A stretch of 64,000 bases of DNA from JAITWN01 sp050486285 (GTDB taxonomy: Bacteria > Pseudomonadota > Gammaproteobacteria > SZUA-140): contig JBJHCZ010000006.1 in NCBI GenBank assembly GCA_050486285.1, forward strand, positions 1 through 64,000. Reading direction: 5' to 3'. Made by a program: the position numbers and the translations under genes. A model generated the notes under the pieces. That model was not told the DNA's origin. It worked only from the letters and a program-made list of their open reading frames with translations, and ran no database searches. Positions 7,255-15,710 of this stretch are shown in pieces. The number at the start of each line of letters is the position of its first letter. Position 1 is the stretch's first letter.

Positions 7255-8559
7255 CTATTTTCCCTCCAGCCACGATTTAACTAATAGCGTGTTCTGGTAT
7301 TCCTTGTCCTTTTCCGGTTTCTTGGCCTGACTGGACTCCTTCCACTGACCTTTGGACTCCTTCATCCTGGCCGCGAGCCAACGTGCCACGGAAATCCTGT
7401 CATCGCCCTGCCAGCGCCCATTCTTGACCTCGCTGATGACGGCAGATATTTCTGGTTGGTTTTTATTGGGACGTGAATCCAGGAATTCGATGATGGTACG
7501 CTCGACAGGGTTGAGCTGTGCAAGTGCCGCTTCACGTTCCAGAGCAGCCTGTCTCCTGATCTCACGTTCCTTGTCTGCATTTTCACGACGTTCTTCTGCA
7601 GCGATATCTCGTACCATCGCGCCGTAGCCAACCGCGGTTTTTGCACCGAATCCGAGCCACTGAAAGGCATGCTCAAAGGCAGAAATCATCAGGGCCTGCC
7701 AGTAAGGTTTCCCTATGGTCGGATTAGTTTCGACAAGAACTTGCGCAAGGTCGACAAGACGCGGCGTATCACATGTTACAAAGAAAACAAACTCGGAACC
7801 CGGCGGTACGGTAAGGAAGCTGATGGGTGTGGGCTGGCCGGAATCATGCGGAGCTATGCTGTCTCCGGTCTTGCGATCGCGCTTTTGCTGATAGTAGTGT
7901 GATTGGTGTGGCGTCATGATCTCGACCATCAGGCTGTCGCCCTTGATCTGCGGGATCACGTCCCAGAAGGTTAGTGCGCCGCGCAGATGCTCCATTTCGC
8001 CGCCCTTAGATTCCAGACCGAAGAGGATATCGACAACGGACAGGTCACTACTGACCTTCTCATCCCAACCCCGGGTTTCGCCCCACTCACCCGAGGCCAG
8101 CTCCCGCGCCGCTTGTCTCAGCACTCCTTTGACGCCACTGGCGGGCAGGTAGGGTATGCCATAGGGATTGAGGAAGGAGAAGCCGTTTTCCAGCGGATGC
8201 TCGTTACCGAGACCTGTGGAAAAGGGAGAAATGGCAATAGTATCCAAACGGAGCAGAACATCCGCCGCGATCGATTGCGCAATCACGGACTGGCGCGTGA
8301 CCAGATGCTTCATCAACCCCTTGTCGCGTGCCCCTAACTTTTTGGCTTCAGTCAGGGCAGAGACCTTATTCTCGTACTTGACCTCTCGTTCTTGCTGCTG
8401 CTGACCACGCGCCTCATAACCAAGATCATGGGGCTTCCATAGTTTTTCTTGCGTGCGGCGATTGATGCCCCACAGCTTGAGATACATTCCAAATCGCAGA
8501 CCAGGAGAGGCATCTGAAAAGTTATCCCCCAAATATCCGGGTACGGCAGCAATCGGCAT
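7255..8559 (-). CDS. cmr6: Type III-B RAMP protein Cmr6 with C-terminal extension
   Basis: This RAMP subunit of about 434 aa caps the Cmr backbone. It has the Cmr6 glycine-rich signatures PYLPASGVKGVLRQAA and FGAKTAVGYGAM. The start at 8559 is set by a strong GGGAGG site and a 1-bp gap after cmr5; an upstream in-frame ATG at 8697 would run through cmr5. After the RAMP domain, about 110 residues form a charged coiled-coil-like segment (ERRENADKEREIRRQAALER) and a small helical domain. These make it longer than the 280-340 aa I expect for the family. Confidence 0.9.
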   Translation of the reverse strand: MPIAAVPGYLGDNFSDASPGLRFGMYLKLWGINRRTQEKLWKPHDLGYEARGQQQQEREVKYENKVSALTEAKKLGARDKGLMKHLVTRQSVIAQSIAADVLLRLDTIAISPFSTGLGNEHPLENGFSFLNPYGIPYLPASGVKGVLRQAARELASGEWGETRGWDEKVSSDLSVVDILFGLESKGGEMEHLRGALTFWDVIPQIKGDSLMVEIMTPHQSHYYQQKRDRKTGDSIAPHDSGQPTPISFLTVPPGSEFVFFVTCDTPRLVDLAQVLVETNPTIGKPYWQALMISAFEHAFQWLGFGAKTAVGYGAMVRDIAAEERRENADKEREIRRQAALEREAALAQLNPVERTIIEFLDSRPNKNQPEISAVISEVKNGRWQGDDRISVARWLAARMKESKGQWKESSQAKKPEKDKEYQNTLLVKSWLEGK

Positions 8560-8560
8560 A

Positions 8561-8914
8561 TTACTCGCCTCCCTTGCGTGCAGCTGACATCTGCCGCATC
8601 CAGCGCAGCCAAGAGTACGCTTCGGCCGTGATGGCCTGGTATTCAGCGGGGTCGGAATCCATAAGTGATTGTATAAGCAACTCGAAGCCTGGATCACGAT
8701 CCATGCCGTTGAAACGCTTGTTCAGCCAGGCCCGCAGATGTTGCGCAACCACTTCGTTGGCGCCGCCCTTTTCATGACAAAATGCAAGTACTTGCATGAG
8801 GCCGCTATTCATGATCAGAGCGGGCATCCCTTTGGCGATGTTGACGTGCTCCTTGGTGTAACCGGCGCATTTTTCCCATGTATCTTTCGCGCGCTGCTGT
8901 TCGAGTGTCGCCAT
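8561..8914 (-). CDS. cmr5: Type III-B small subunit Cmr5
   Basis: This 117-aa, mostly helical protein starts MATLEQQRAKDTWEKC. Size, helix pattern (GGANEVVAQHLRAWL; AITAEAYSWLRWMRQM) and its place between cmr4 and cmr6 identify it as Cmr5. Cmr5 lines the inner filament of the Cmr complex and helps position target RNA. It has no catalytic role. It starts 1 bp after the cmr4 stop, so the genes are translationally linked. Confidence 0.92.
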   Translation of the reverse strand: MATLEQQRAKDTWEKCAGYTKEHVNIAKGMPALIMNSGLMQVLAFCHEKGGANEVVAQHLRAWLNKRFNGMDRDPGFELLIQSLMDSDPAEYQAITAEAYSWLRWMRQMSAARKGGE

Positions 8915-8915
8915 G

Positions 8916-9842
8916 TCACCGGCCCTCCACTACTGTGGCCACCACCAGCCCGCGCCCTGTCGTGGCATCGCCCCCGATCTGCAGCAGTTTTCCGTCGATG
9001 ACATTCCTGATCTTGGCCATGACGCCTTCCGCCGGCTCGTCTTCATTTCCGGTGCGAGTCCTGCTCGCGAGTACGGGTGCGATCATCAGCGATTCCGGCG
9101 GCAGGTTTTCGGTGTAGTAGAGCCCGCGATCCTTGGCGGTGCCGGTGTTCGGGTCGATCCGTACATGCGGCTCGACCAACATGGCGTTCTGGGCAAAGTA
9201 AGCAAAGTCTGTATCGGAGAGTACCACCAGGTCCATCTTCAGCTTGTCGCAGAAGAAGCAATAGCCATCACCTCCCGGCAGGGCACGGGTAGAAAGATCT
9301 TCTGCAATGGCCTTGACCACAGCGCTTTCACGCTCCTGCGCCATGTACTCGAAGGCTTCCAGATGCAGTACATGTTCCTGCCGGCCATTCAATTGGCGCT
9401 CAGCGGTAAGCGATGGGTTGGCAACCAGGCAACGGCCCTCGGCCACATCCGGCACTGCGGGCCAGTTTACCGATACGCTGATAAGATCAAGCAGCCGTCG
9501 GGCGCGGTTGATCGCCTGCGGGCAGGTGGCATAAACATAGCCCCCCTTGAGAGACCGCACCGGCAGGCAGACGAGCTGGGCATCGCCGAAGCTGACAGCG
9601 CCGGCATGCAGATCGCCGCTGCCCGCATCCGGGCCAAGCAGCCGGTCGATGAGCCTCCTATCACCCCCCAGCGCCTCAAATCCATGCCGTACCGCGCCCT
9701 TGATACCGGAACCGGCAAAGCATGGATGACTGGTGTGGCGCTCGCGCTGAATGGGATTATCGATGACCCCGACTGCCTGCCCGGCCCCCATGTGGACCGG
9801 GCTGACGGCGTAAAGGAACACAGCTGCGTGTTTTTCGAACAT
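8916..9842 (-). CDS. cmr4: Type III-B backbone RAMP Cmr4 (target RNA cleavage subunit)
   Basis: This repeated backbone subunit of about 308 aa cuts target RNA at 6-nt intervals. Typical features are the start FEKHAAVFLYAVSPVHMGAG, the PCFAGSGIKGAVRHGF turn with the GxKG loop, and the C-terminal GGDATTGRGLV glycine loop. The catalytic Asp of Cmr4 normally sits in an early loop; D28 in GVIDNPIQRE (numbered from the chosen start) is the likely one. I chose 9842 because GAGGGAGA lies 8 nt upstream, in preference to the ATG at 9860. Confidence 0.95.
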   Translation of the reverse strand: MFEKHAAVFLYAVSPVHMGAGQAVGVIDNPIQRERHTSHPCFAGSGIKGAVRHGFEALGGDRRLIDRLLGPDAGSGDLHAGAVSFGDAQLVCLPVRSLKGGYVYATCPQAINRARRLLDLISVSVNWPAVPDVAEGRCLVANPSLTAERQLNGRQEHVLHLEAFEYMAQERESAVVKAIAEDLSTRALPGGDGYCFFCDKLKMDLVVLSDTDFAYFAQNAMLVEPHVRIDPNTGTAKDRGLYYTENLPPESLMIAPVLASRTRTGNEDEPAEGVMAKIRNVIDGKLLQIGGDATTGRGLVVATVVEGR

Positions 9843-9860
9843 ATCTGGAATCTCCCTCAA

Positions 9861-11063
9861 TCAATAAGCGGCAAGCATGAAACGGTTGAAGCCCTCTGCG
9901 CGACGGGCACTATCTTCGCACAGCTCGCTCCACAGACCCTGAGCGACAAGCTTGCGGAGCGTTGCCTCCGTGGCATCCAACCCGTCGAGCCAGTAGACAC
10001 CTCCGGCCGGGACAACACGCTGTGCGGTTTTTGGTATTCCATTCGCAAGGTCCCAACCGGAAACAACCTCGGCACGAGACACGGCAGCACATACCAGATG
10101 GCCTTTCACCCCGTGCAAGTTGAAGTGGTGCTCACCGTCGGCGGTTCGAGTAATACCGTTGGGTAGCCAGCCGTTTGAAAACACACCCGGCGAGGTGAGC
10201 ACCAGGCGGCAGCGCCGAGCCTTGGCGATGGCGTTGTAATCGGGTTGCGGCAACACCGTCGGGGCAGGTTGCACAGCCGCTGCGCGACCGTCGCCCCCCA
10301 GACGCACCGCACCTCGAGCAGGGGGAGTTGCACCGATAACGGCGGCGAGGAAACCCATGTCGTAGTCGGCCAGGATCGGCTTGCCTGTCCGCGTGTCCGT
10401 CCCGATACGGTTTCCTTGCTTGGTCATGGAGATGGCCTGCATAGAGAACAGCCGCCCGTCTGCAACACGGCGCGAAGCTGTATCCAGCCCGATACCGACC
10501 CGATGGTCGAGCAACCAAAGTTCGCTGGATCTCACGATATCTTCCGCCCGTGGTGTTCTGCCAGCCAGGTACGCCTTCCAGCCCGTCTGGGTAAGCCAGT
10601 AACCGTAGGCCGTTTTCCGGCGTTCAGCTTTAGCGAGTACAGGTAGCAGCGCCAGCGGAGATGAGCAGACAAGCCCCTCTCCATGCGGGAGAGCAGTTGG
10701 GATGAGGGCATCGACGCAGAGCGCTCCCTCGGCATCCTCCGAAATAGCCAGATCAGCGGGCGGTTGAATCAGAGCTTCAACCGCGCCGTCGGCACGGCGG
10801 CGGGCAAGGTGAAAGGCGGTAACAGTGAAGGTTCCAGGAGCCTCCGGCGTACCCAGTTCAGGATGCAGAACATCGCCGCGTGCGAAGGCAGCCAGATCCA
10901 CCCCCTCATCAGCCAGCATCCGTGAACGAATTGCCCCTGCCGCCACCGAAGGCCAGGGTGGCACGAGGGATTCTCCAAAGCTGCCGGGGTCTCCGAACAG
11001 CTTGTTGCCGCGCAGGAACAGCACGTCTAGGGGTTCGAGGAAGCGATATTCGATGGCGCTCAT
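9861..11063 (-). CDS. cmr3: Type III-B RAMP Cmr3
   Basis: This 400-aa protein begins IEYRFLEPLDVLFLRGNKLF, the standard Cmr3 opening, followed by SLVPPWPSVAAGAIRSRML. Cmr3 sits at the foot of the complex, holds the crRNA 5' handle and contacts Cas10. A C-terminal FNLHGVKGHLVCAA segment belongs to the second RAMP fold. Its ATG overlaps the cas10 stop by 4 bp (ATGA), so stoichiometry is probably coupled. No unusual changes were seen. Confidence 0.95.
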   Translation of the reverse strand: MSAIEYRFLEPLDVLFLRGNKLFGDPGSFGESLVPPWPSVAAGAIRSRMLADEGVDLAAFARGDVLHPELGTPEAPGTFTVTAFHLARRRADGAVEALIQPPADLAISEDAEGALCVDALIPTALPHGEGLVCSSPLALLPVLAKAERRKTAYGYWLTQTGWKAYLAGRTPRAEDIVRSSELWLLDHRVGIGLDTASRRVADGRLFSMQAISMTKQGNRIGTDTRTGKPILADYDMGFLAAVIGATPPARGAVRLGGDGRAAAVQPAPTVLPQPDYNAIAKARRCRLVLTSPGVFSNGWLPNGITRTADGEHHFNLHGVKGHLVCAAVSRAEVVSGWDLANGIPKTAQRVVPAGGVYWLDGLDATEATLRKLVAQGLWSELCEDSARRAEGFNRFMLAAY

Positions 11064-13978
11064 GCATCAGCTCCGGCGCGAGTATCACGGGCCAGAAATT
11101 CGGCCACGGTGAGGAAATTATCCAGCCAATGCAAGCCGTTCTTCGACTGAGCAGCGGTCAGTACAGCAAGGCTGCTGGCGAGTCGTTTTGCATCAGATTT
11201 CAGCGCCTCTTGTTTTGTTATGTCTTTCTCGCTGATTTGCCGATCGAATTGATAGGCCAGCAGCGATTCCAGCATTGCTGACGATTCCTTTGGATCAGGA
11301 AGATCATGCAGCCATTCCAGCGTGTGGTACACAGCACGTCTTGACACGCCCTCCGCACCCAGAAACTTAATCAGGTCGTTCAACAGGTTCACCGGTTCAC
11401 CCCATTTTTCTGTGAGATACAGAGCACCGCCGGAGCGTTTGATGATAGTGATCGAGAAGGCATCGCGTCCGCCTTCGGTCTTGGCACGTTTCTCTGCATA
11501 GCGAAGTTCCCGCATCACGGCGCCCAAAGGTGCCTGATGGTGGGCGATGACGGCGCCGCAGGAAGCAGTAGCTTGCTCCCCCATCGATAGATAGAGCCGG
11601 TTGCGCCATTGCACGAATCCGCGCTTGATTTCGAGTTCCGGATCTTCGAATGGCATCTCCAGGCCGCTCGGCATGCCGCCCGAATAAGCGTTACGCAGCA
11701 ATCCCATGCCCTTGAGAAGATCGCGCACCGACATCATTGCCATTACATCATCACCACCGGCATAGAGCAGCTTGCCCAAGCAGAGGTCCTCGACCACATG
11801 GCGTACCAGATCGAGAGCAAAGCCATTAAGTGCTGCAGAGATCGCCATGTGGCGTGCCGGTGAGACCGGCCGCTGCATCTCCAGATAGCGGTTCAGTGTC
11901 TCGTTCGCGTAAGAAGCCAGACCGGACTTGACGCGGGTATGGAATGTGTCGCCGAAATTAAGCGTCTTGTCGCCGGACAGCCACGCTCCGAGCCGGTCGC
12001 CGTCCATCAGAAGCAGGGCGTAATACCGCTCGACCTTGGTTCCCAAGGCTTTTTCGACTTGGGCAAGACGCCGCTCGACATGTTCCGCCGTATCCGCTTG
12101 ATCGGACTCTTCCTCGGCACGTTCCAGATAAGTAGGCAGCTTCGTTGCCGTGTCCCACCACCGGCTTCCCCGCAACTTGCTAACCATCAGACGGCGAGGC
12201 AGCGCGGGGCGCTTGAGCACAGCGACCTCTTTGGCGAGCCGATCCATAGCCTGTCGTGCTTCAGCAGTATTCGCCGGTCCAATACTCATCAACCGTTCCA
12301 ACGAAGGCGACAGAGCCATCACGTGGGTGGAGACCACATAGCGCGACAGGTCCGGCTTGTCGGCGAGCTGCTTGTACCAGCGGCTATCCTTGATCGTATC
12401 GGCGAATCGTTCCGGCCAAATCCGCTTGATCAGACCGAACGCCGAAAGGTGTTCTCCCTTCTTTGTCCAGGATGGCTTTTCCTTGGCAATACGTGCCCAC
12501 AGGGTGTCGCTACGCCGACGCGGAGAGCCCTCCTCTAGCTGATTTTCTTCCAACGTGAGCCATTCGTGTTCACCCGTTAGAGAATCGCGATAACCCTTCT
12601 GTTCGAGCTGATCGAAGGTCCGTGTGCTCTTGGCTGCAGCAAGCATCCTGTCTCCAAGATCGTAGACGGCGGGATAGTACATGCCGTCATTGGGTTCCCA
12701 GAAACGCCAGCCCTGTTTGGGTTCTATGGGCGCGGTCAGAGTTTCCCAGACTTCGTTGCCGAACAGGCCGGGCCGCTTGCCGTTTTCCGGATAGAAGGGC
12801 TTGAGTGCCGCTTCCAAACTCTGTTCCGGCAGCCAAGGCACAACCGACCAGTGCACCTTGGGAAAATCACGCAGTTGCGCCTCCAACTGTTTGTAACAGT
12901 ACTTGCCGTGAGCAGATTCCTGGATTTCCTCCAGTACACGATCAAGCATGATGCGAGCCTCACCCAACACCCATTCGCGCAACCGCTCACGAATTCGTCC
13001 AGCCAGCGCCGCAGCAGCACTTTCCGGTACCAGCGCCACGAATCGGTTGGGCAGGGCCGCGACGAACAAGGGGTTGTGGTCGGTCTGAGCGTCAACCCAT
13101 GGCGCATTGCTGAATAGGCCAGGCTCGATCCCCTGCTCAATCAGCCACATATCGACCGCCGGCACACCGCGCAATTGCGGGAACAGGATGGCATCCGGGC
13201 CATAGTCCTTCGCCACCTCCTGCATCGCCCGCCATGCCAGAGCCGAGAGAAAATGCGAACTGGCCCAGAGGTCGGAAGTGGAACGTCCGGTGGCAATGAA
13301 ATCCTGTACCGGCCCGATGGAAACCGTCAGCAGCGCTGGCTTACCACCGTCGGCCATTGCACCGGCGAGCGCCGAGGCAAGATCCAAATGTTGCCAAATA
13401 GTGTGATCAGGCGTGCGGGTATCGGCCGGCAACAAACTCCACAAATGCCCGATCCCTTCTAGATCGCCTCCAAGTTCCGGGCCGAAACGCCAGAAGACAA
13501 GAGCCGTCAGGCGATGATCGGCGTCACCATCAGCACCATATTGATTGAGTGACTTGAACAAGTCCTTGCTCGCAGACTTGATGTGCTCAGCCAGAACGTC
13601 CTGATCGATTTTTTCCACCTTGTACCGTTGTCGTGGCGACAGGGGGTTGACAATTTCGCCCTCCTCGGCAAAGCGAACCTGCGCCCAGGACACATAACGC
13701 TCATTTTCGTCCTTCGGGAACTGCGCACGGTCGGCGGCAGCGGCCCAGTGGTCGGATCGCTCGACAATACGCTCCATCTCCCGTGGAAGTTTGATCTTCT
13801 CCACCTGAGAACCATCGCGGCGCTTTACCCAATGCGTCTCGAATCCAAGTTCCTTGCCAATAGCGACGATGCTGCCACCTTCGTGCCCCGCCGGGTCGCG
13901 CAGCAGAACGAGCGCCTTTTCCGCCGGATCATGGATGCGGGCGGCGAGTTTTGTTTTCCAGAGGAAATCGTTGTTCAT
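11060..13978 (-). CDS. cas10: Cas10/Cmr2 with HD nuclease motif and active cyclase motif
   Basis: This 972-aa large subunit has an N-terminal HD motif (RIHDPAEKALVLL, H16-D17). The Palm domain carries LLYAGGDDVMAMM with GGDD at residues 741-744. Both active sites therefore look intact: ssDNA cleavage, and synthesis of cyclic oligoadenylates when target RNA is bound. An FIATGRSTSDLWASSHFLS segment marks the first Palm region of Cmr2. The presence of two CARF proteins and Csx16 in the operon agrees with a working signalling cyclase. The start at 13978 lies 10 bp after cmr1 and is the only good candidate. Confidence 0.97.
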   Translation of the reverse strand: MNNDFLWKTKLAARIHDPAEKALVLLRDPAGHEGGSIVAIGKELGFETHWVKRRDGSQVEKIKLPREMERIVERSDHWAAAADRAQFPKDENERYVSWAQVRFAEEGEIVNPLSPRQRYKVEKIDQDVLAEHIKSASKDLFKSLNQYGADGDADHRLTALVFWRFGPELGGDLEGIGHLWSLLPADTRTPDHTIWQHLDLASALAGAMADGGKPALLTVSIGPVQDFIATGRSTSDLWASSHFLSALAWRAMQEVAKDYGPDAILFPQLRGVPAVDMWLIEQGIEPGLFSNAPWVDAQTDHNPLFVAALPNRFVALVPESAAAALAGRIRERLREWVLGEARIMLDRVLEEIQESAHGKYCYKQLEAQLRDFPKVHWSVVPWLPEQSLEAALKPFYPENGKRPGLFGNEVWETLTAPIEPKQGWRFWEPNDGMYYPAVYDLGDRMLAAAKSTRTFDQLEQKGYRDSLTGEHEWLTLEENQLEEGSPRRRSDTLWARIAKEKPSWTKKGEHLSAFGLIKRIWPERFADTIKDSRWYKQLADKPDLSRYVVSTHVMALSPSLERLMSIGPANTAEARQAMDRLAKEVAVLKRPALPRRLMVSKLRGSRWWDTATKLPTYLERAEEESDQADTAEHVERRLAQVEKALGTKVERYYALLLMDGDRLGAWLSGDKTLNFGDTFHTRVKSGLASYANETLNRYLEMQRPVSPARHMAISAALNGFALDLVRHVVEDLCLGKLLYAGGDDVMAMMSVRDLLKGMGLLRNAYSGGMPSGLEMPFEDPELEIKRGFVQWRNRLYLSMGEQATASCGAVIAHHQAPLGAVMRELRYAEKRAKTEGGRDAFSITIIKRSGGALYLTEKWGEPVNLLNDLIKFLGAEGVSRRAVYHTLEWLHDLPDPKESSAMLESLLAYQFDRQISEKDITKQEALKSDAKRLASSLAVLTAAQSKNGLHWLDNFLTVAEFLARDTRAGADA

Positions 13979-13987
13979 TTCGATCTC

Positions 13988-15061
13988 TTAGACGGGGATG
14001 CGCGTCAGAGATTGCGCCGGTGTGTCGAGAAACCCGATCACCCGGCTCCAGACGCGCATCAGGGCCTGTGGATGTGGATTAAATGAGCTGGGTGGTAGAT
14101 GGGGAACATGGAAGATCACCCCAAGGTATTTTCCGTTTCCCGTCGGGCGCACCTTGAAGCGCAAGGTATTTGGCAGGCGAGCATTACCCCCCCAGGCATT
14201 GACCGAGTGGTTTGTTACGGGATAACTCAACCAGTGGCGGTCTTCCACCTGCTGAGCATTTCTGCCGGAAGTAAATGTAAACTGTGTGCGTAACCCGACC
14301 TTTAATTCCGCCAGACATTTCATAATGGCTTTCCAGTCATCGTACTGTGCGGTCATCCAGATCAGCGGTTGATCATCCTGTCCGATTGCGTGTGGCCAGT
14401 CCTGGTTCATACAGTCGACCCAGCGGCGCAACGGGACGTAATGTCCTTCAAGAGCTTTTTTCGATGCCTCGTCTTTCGGCTCGATAGTGAAAGAACCCCA
14501 ACCGTTGCGGCAACGACCTCCGATTGTGCCGTAGCGATCCATTAGCCACAAAGCCCGCTCCAAGAGCGATGAGACATCATCCGGATATGCGATCATTAAC
14601 GAGGCATGCTCACCTGCTTGTATGGCCGCATTCGTTTTCAGCATCGTTGCGCGTCGCTGTTTGTCATAGACCAAGGGACCATAACCAAGATAAAGCGCAC
14701 TGCCGACAGGATTCCTGACTTCCGGGTGGAGTATCGAACTGTCACTCGGCCATCGTGCCTTTTTCATTTCTCCCTCATCCCAACGGGAAAGTCGCAGACG
14801 AAGCAGGCTCCTGTTATAATCGGTAACCACACGATGGCCTTCGCGGCAAGTCAGCCACGCATTCCCGAATAGTTTTCCTTCTTCATGTCTCATGGCATCC
14901 AGGTCCACACTGAATCCATGAGTGACAGCGTACGCCACCCGCCACCACTGCCTCAGCAACGCCTTGAACGGCGGCGTGCGCCATTGTCCGTTCTGTTCCG
15001 CATTACCGAGAAATGCGGGGGTGATGAACCTGATGGTATATTCCAGTTTCTTCATTCTCAT
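13988..15061 (-). CDS. cmr1: Type III-B RAMP Cmr1
   Basis: This 357-aa protein has the Cmr1 start (KKLEYTIRFITPAFLGNAE) and the WRTPPFKALLRQWWRVAYA block typical of the N-terminal RAMP domain. Cmr1 caps the 3' end of the crRNA together with Cmr6. AGGAGAG lies about 12 nt before the ATG at 15061; another ATG follows two codons later (15055). Longer upstream starts would overlap the HhH-like gene and are unlikely. Confidence 0.92.
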   Translation of the reverse strand: MRMKKLEYTIRFITPAFLGNAEQNGQWRTPPFKALLRQWWRVAYAVTHGFSVDLDAMRHEEGKLFGNAWLTCREGHRVVTDYNRSLLRLRLSRWDEGEMKKARWPSDSSILHPEVRNPVGSALYLGYGPLVYDKQRRATMLKTNAAIQAGEHASLMIAYPDDVSSLLERALWLMDRYGTIGGRCRNGWGSFTIEPKDEASKKALEGHYVPLRRWVDCMNQDWPHAIGQDDQPLIWMTAQYDDWKAIMKCLAELKVGLRTQFTFTSGRNAQQVEDRHWLSYPVTNHSVNAWGGNARLPNTLRFKVRPTGNGKYLGVIFHVPHLPPSSFNPHPQALMRVWSRVIGFLDTPAQSLTRIPV

Positions 15062-15086
15062 GAGTCGGCGTCTCTCCTGATCTGAA

Positions 15087-15626
15087 CTACCTGTTCTTCG
15101 CCTTGACCCACGCCCACAACGCTCGATCAAGCGTACGCAGATCATTCCCAAGACTGCCGGCCTGCTCACACAGTCTCTCTGAGATCTCAAGGTAAAATCC
15201 GACATCCTCCCAGGTACGGGGCGCTTCCAGCCCGAGCGCATTGACAACACGGAAATCCAGGATCGGGTAGCGATCCGGCATCATCCAGTGCAACAGCGCG
15301 GTGGCAGTGCGCAAGGCAACACCGGACAGTAGCAGCAAAACCGCTACCGCTGCTTCGTCGCTCCGCGCCTTGAATGCCTGTGCCGTTGCGACTTTTATAC
15401 GTTCCACCGGGTTGGCCTCGTAACGGCGCGCATTTCTCCGACTCTTCCATAGCGCAAGTTTCGTGAAGATCGCCTTGTCCAGATAACCCAAAGCGCGGTA
15501 TCTCCCGATCTCGCGCTCGATGCTGCGTTTCAACTCACGATCGTTGGACGTGATGAGATCCCAGTAGCGCCCGGCATACCGTTCAATGTACGCAGGATCG
15601 GAAAGCGGCAAGACTGCGCCATTCAT
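15087..15626 (-). CDS. HhH-GPD-like (DNA-glycosylase fold) protein inside the cmr operon
   Basis: This 179-aa protein is of unknown role. The key segment is LSGVALRTATALLHWMMPDR followed by YPILDFRVVNAL. It follows the helix-hairpin-helix plus Asp pattern of HhH-GPD base-excision glycosylases, where the Asp after the hairpin is catalytic. No iron-sulfur cysteines and no clear catalytic Lys are visible, so glycosylase activity is unproven. The start at 15626 has AGGGAGA 9 nt upstream; a TTG at 15707 would lengthen it. It lies between the DUF2130 gene and cmr1, same strand and tightly spaced, so it is likely transcribed with the interference genes. Confidence 0.65.
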   Translation of the reverse strand: MNGAVLPLSDPAYIERYAGRYWDLITSNDRELKRSIEREIGRYRALGYLDKAIFTKLALWKSRRNARRYEANPVERIKVATAQAFKARSDEAAVAVLLLLSGVALRTATALLHWMMPDRYPILDFRVVNALGLEAPRTWEDVGFYLEISERLCEQAGSLGNDLRTLDRALWAWVKAKNR

Positions 15627-15695
15627 TTGCGAATTTCTCCCTGAAGCTCGGCCGTACGCTGACTGTATCGTGACTGACACTGGGCATCCTTCCCC

Positions 15696-15705
15696 GCAAG
15701 CTTGC
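15696..15705. promoter_or_regulatory. GCAAGCTTGC palindrome (copy 2 of 4)
   Basis: A second copy of the 10-bp palindrome lies 70 bp upstream of the HhH-like start, in the short gap after the DUF2130 gene. The spacing nearly equals that of the copy upstream of cas2. Confidence 0.4.
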
Positions 15706-15710
15706 AATGG

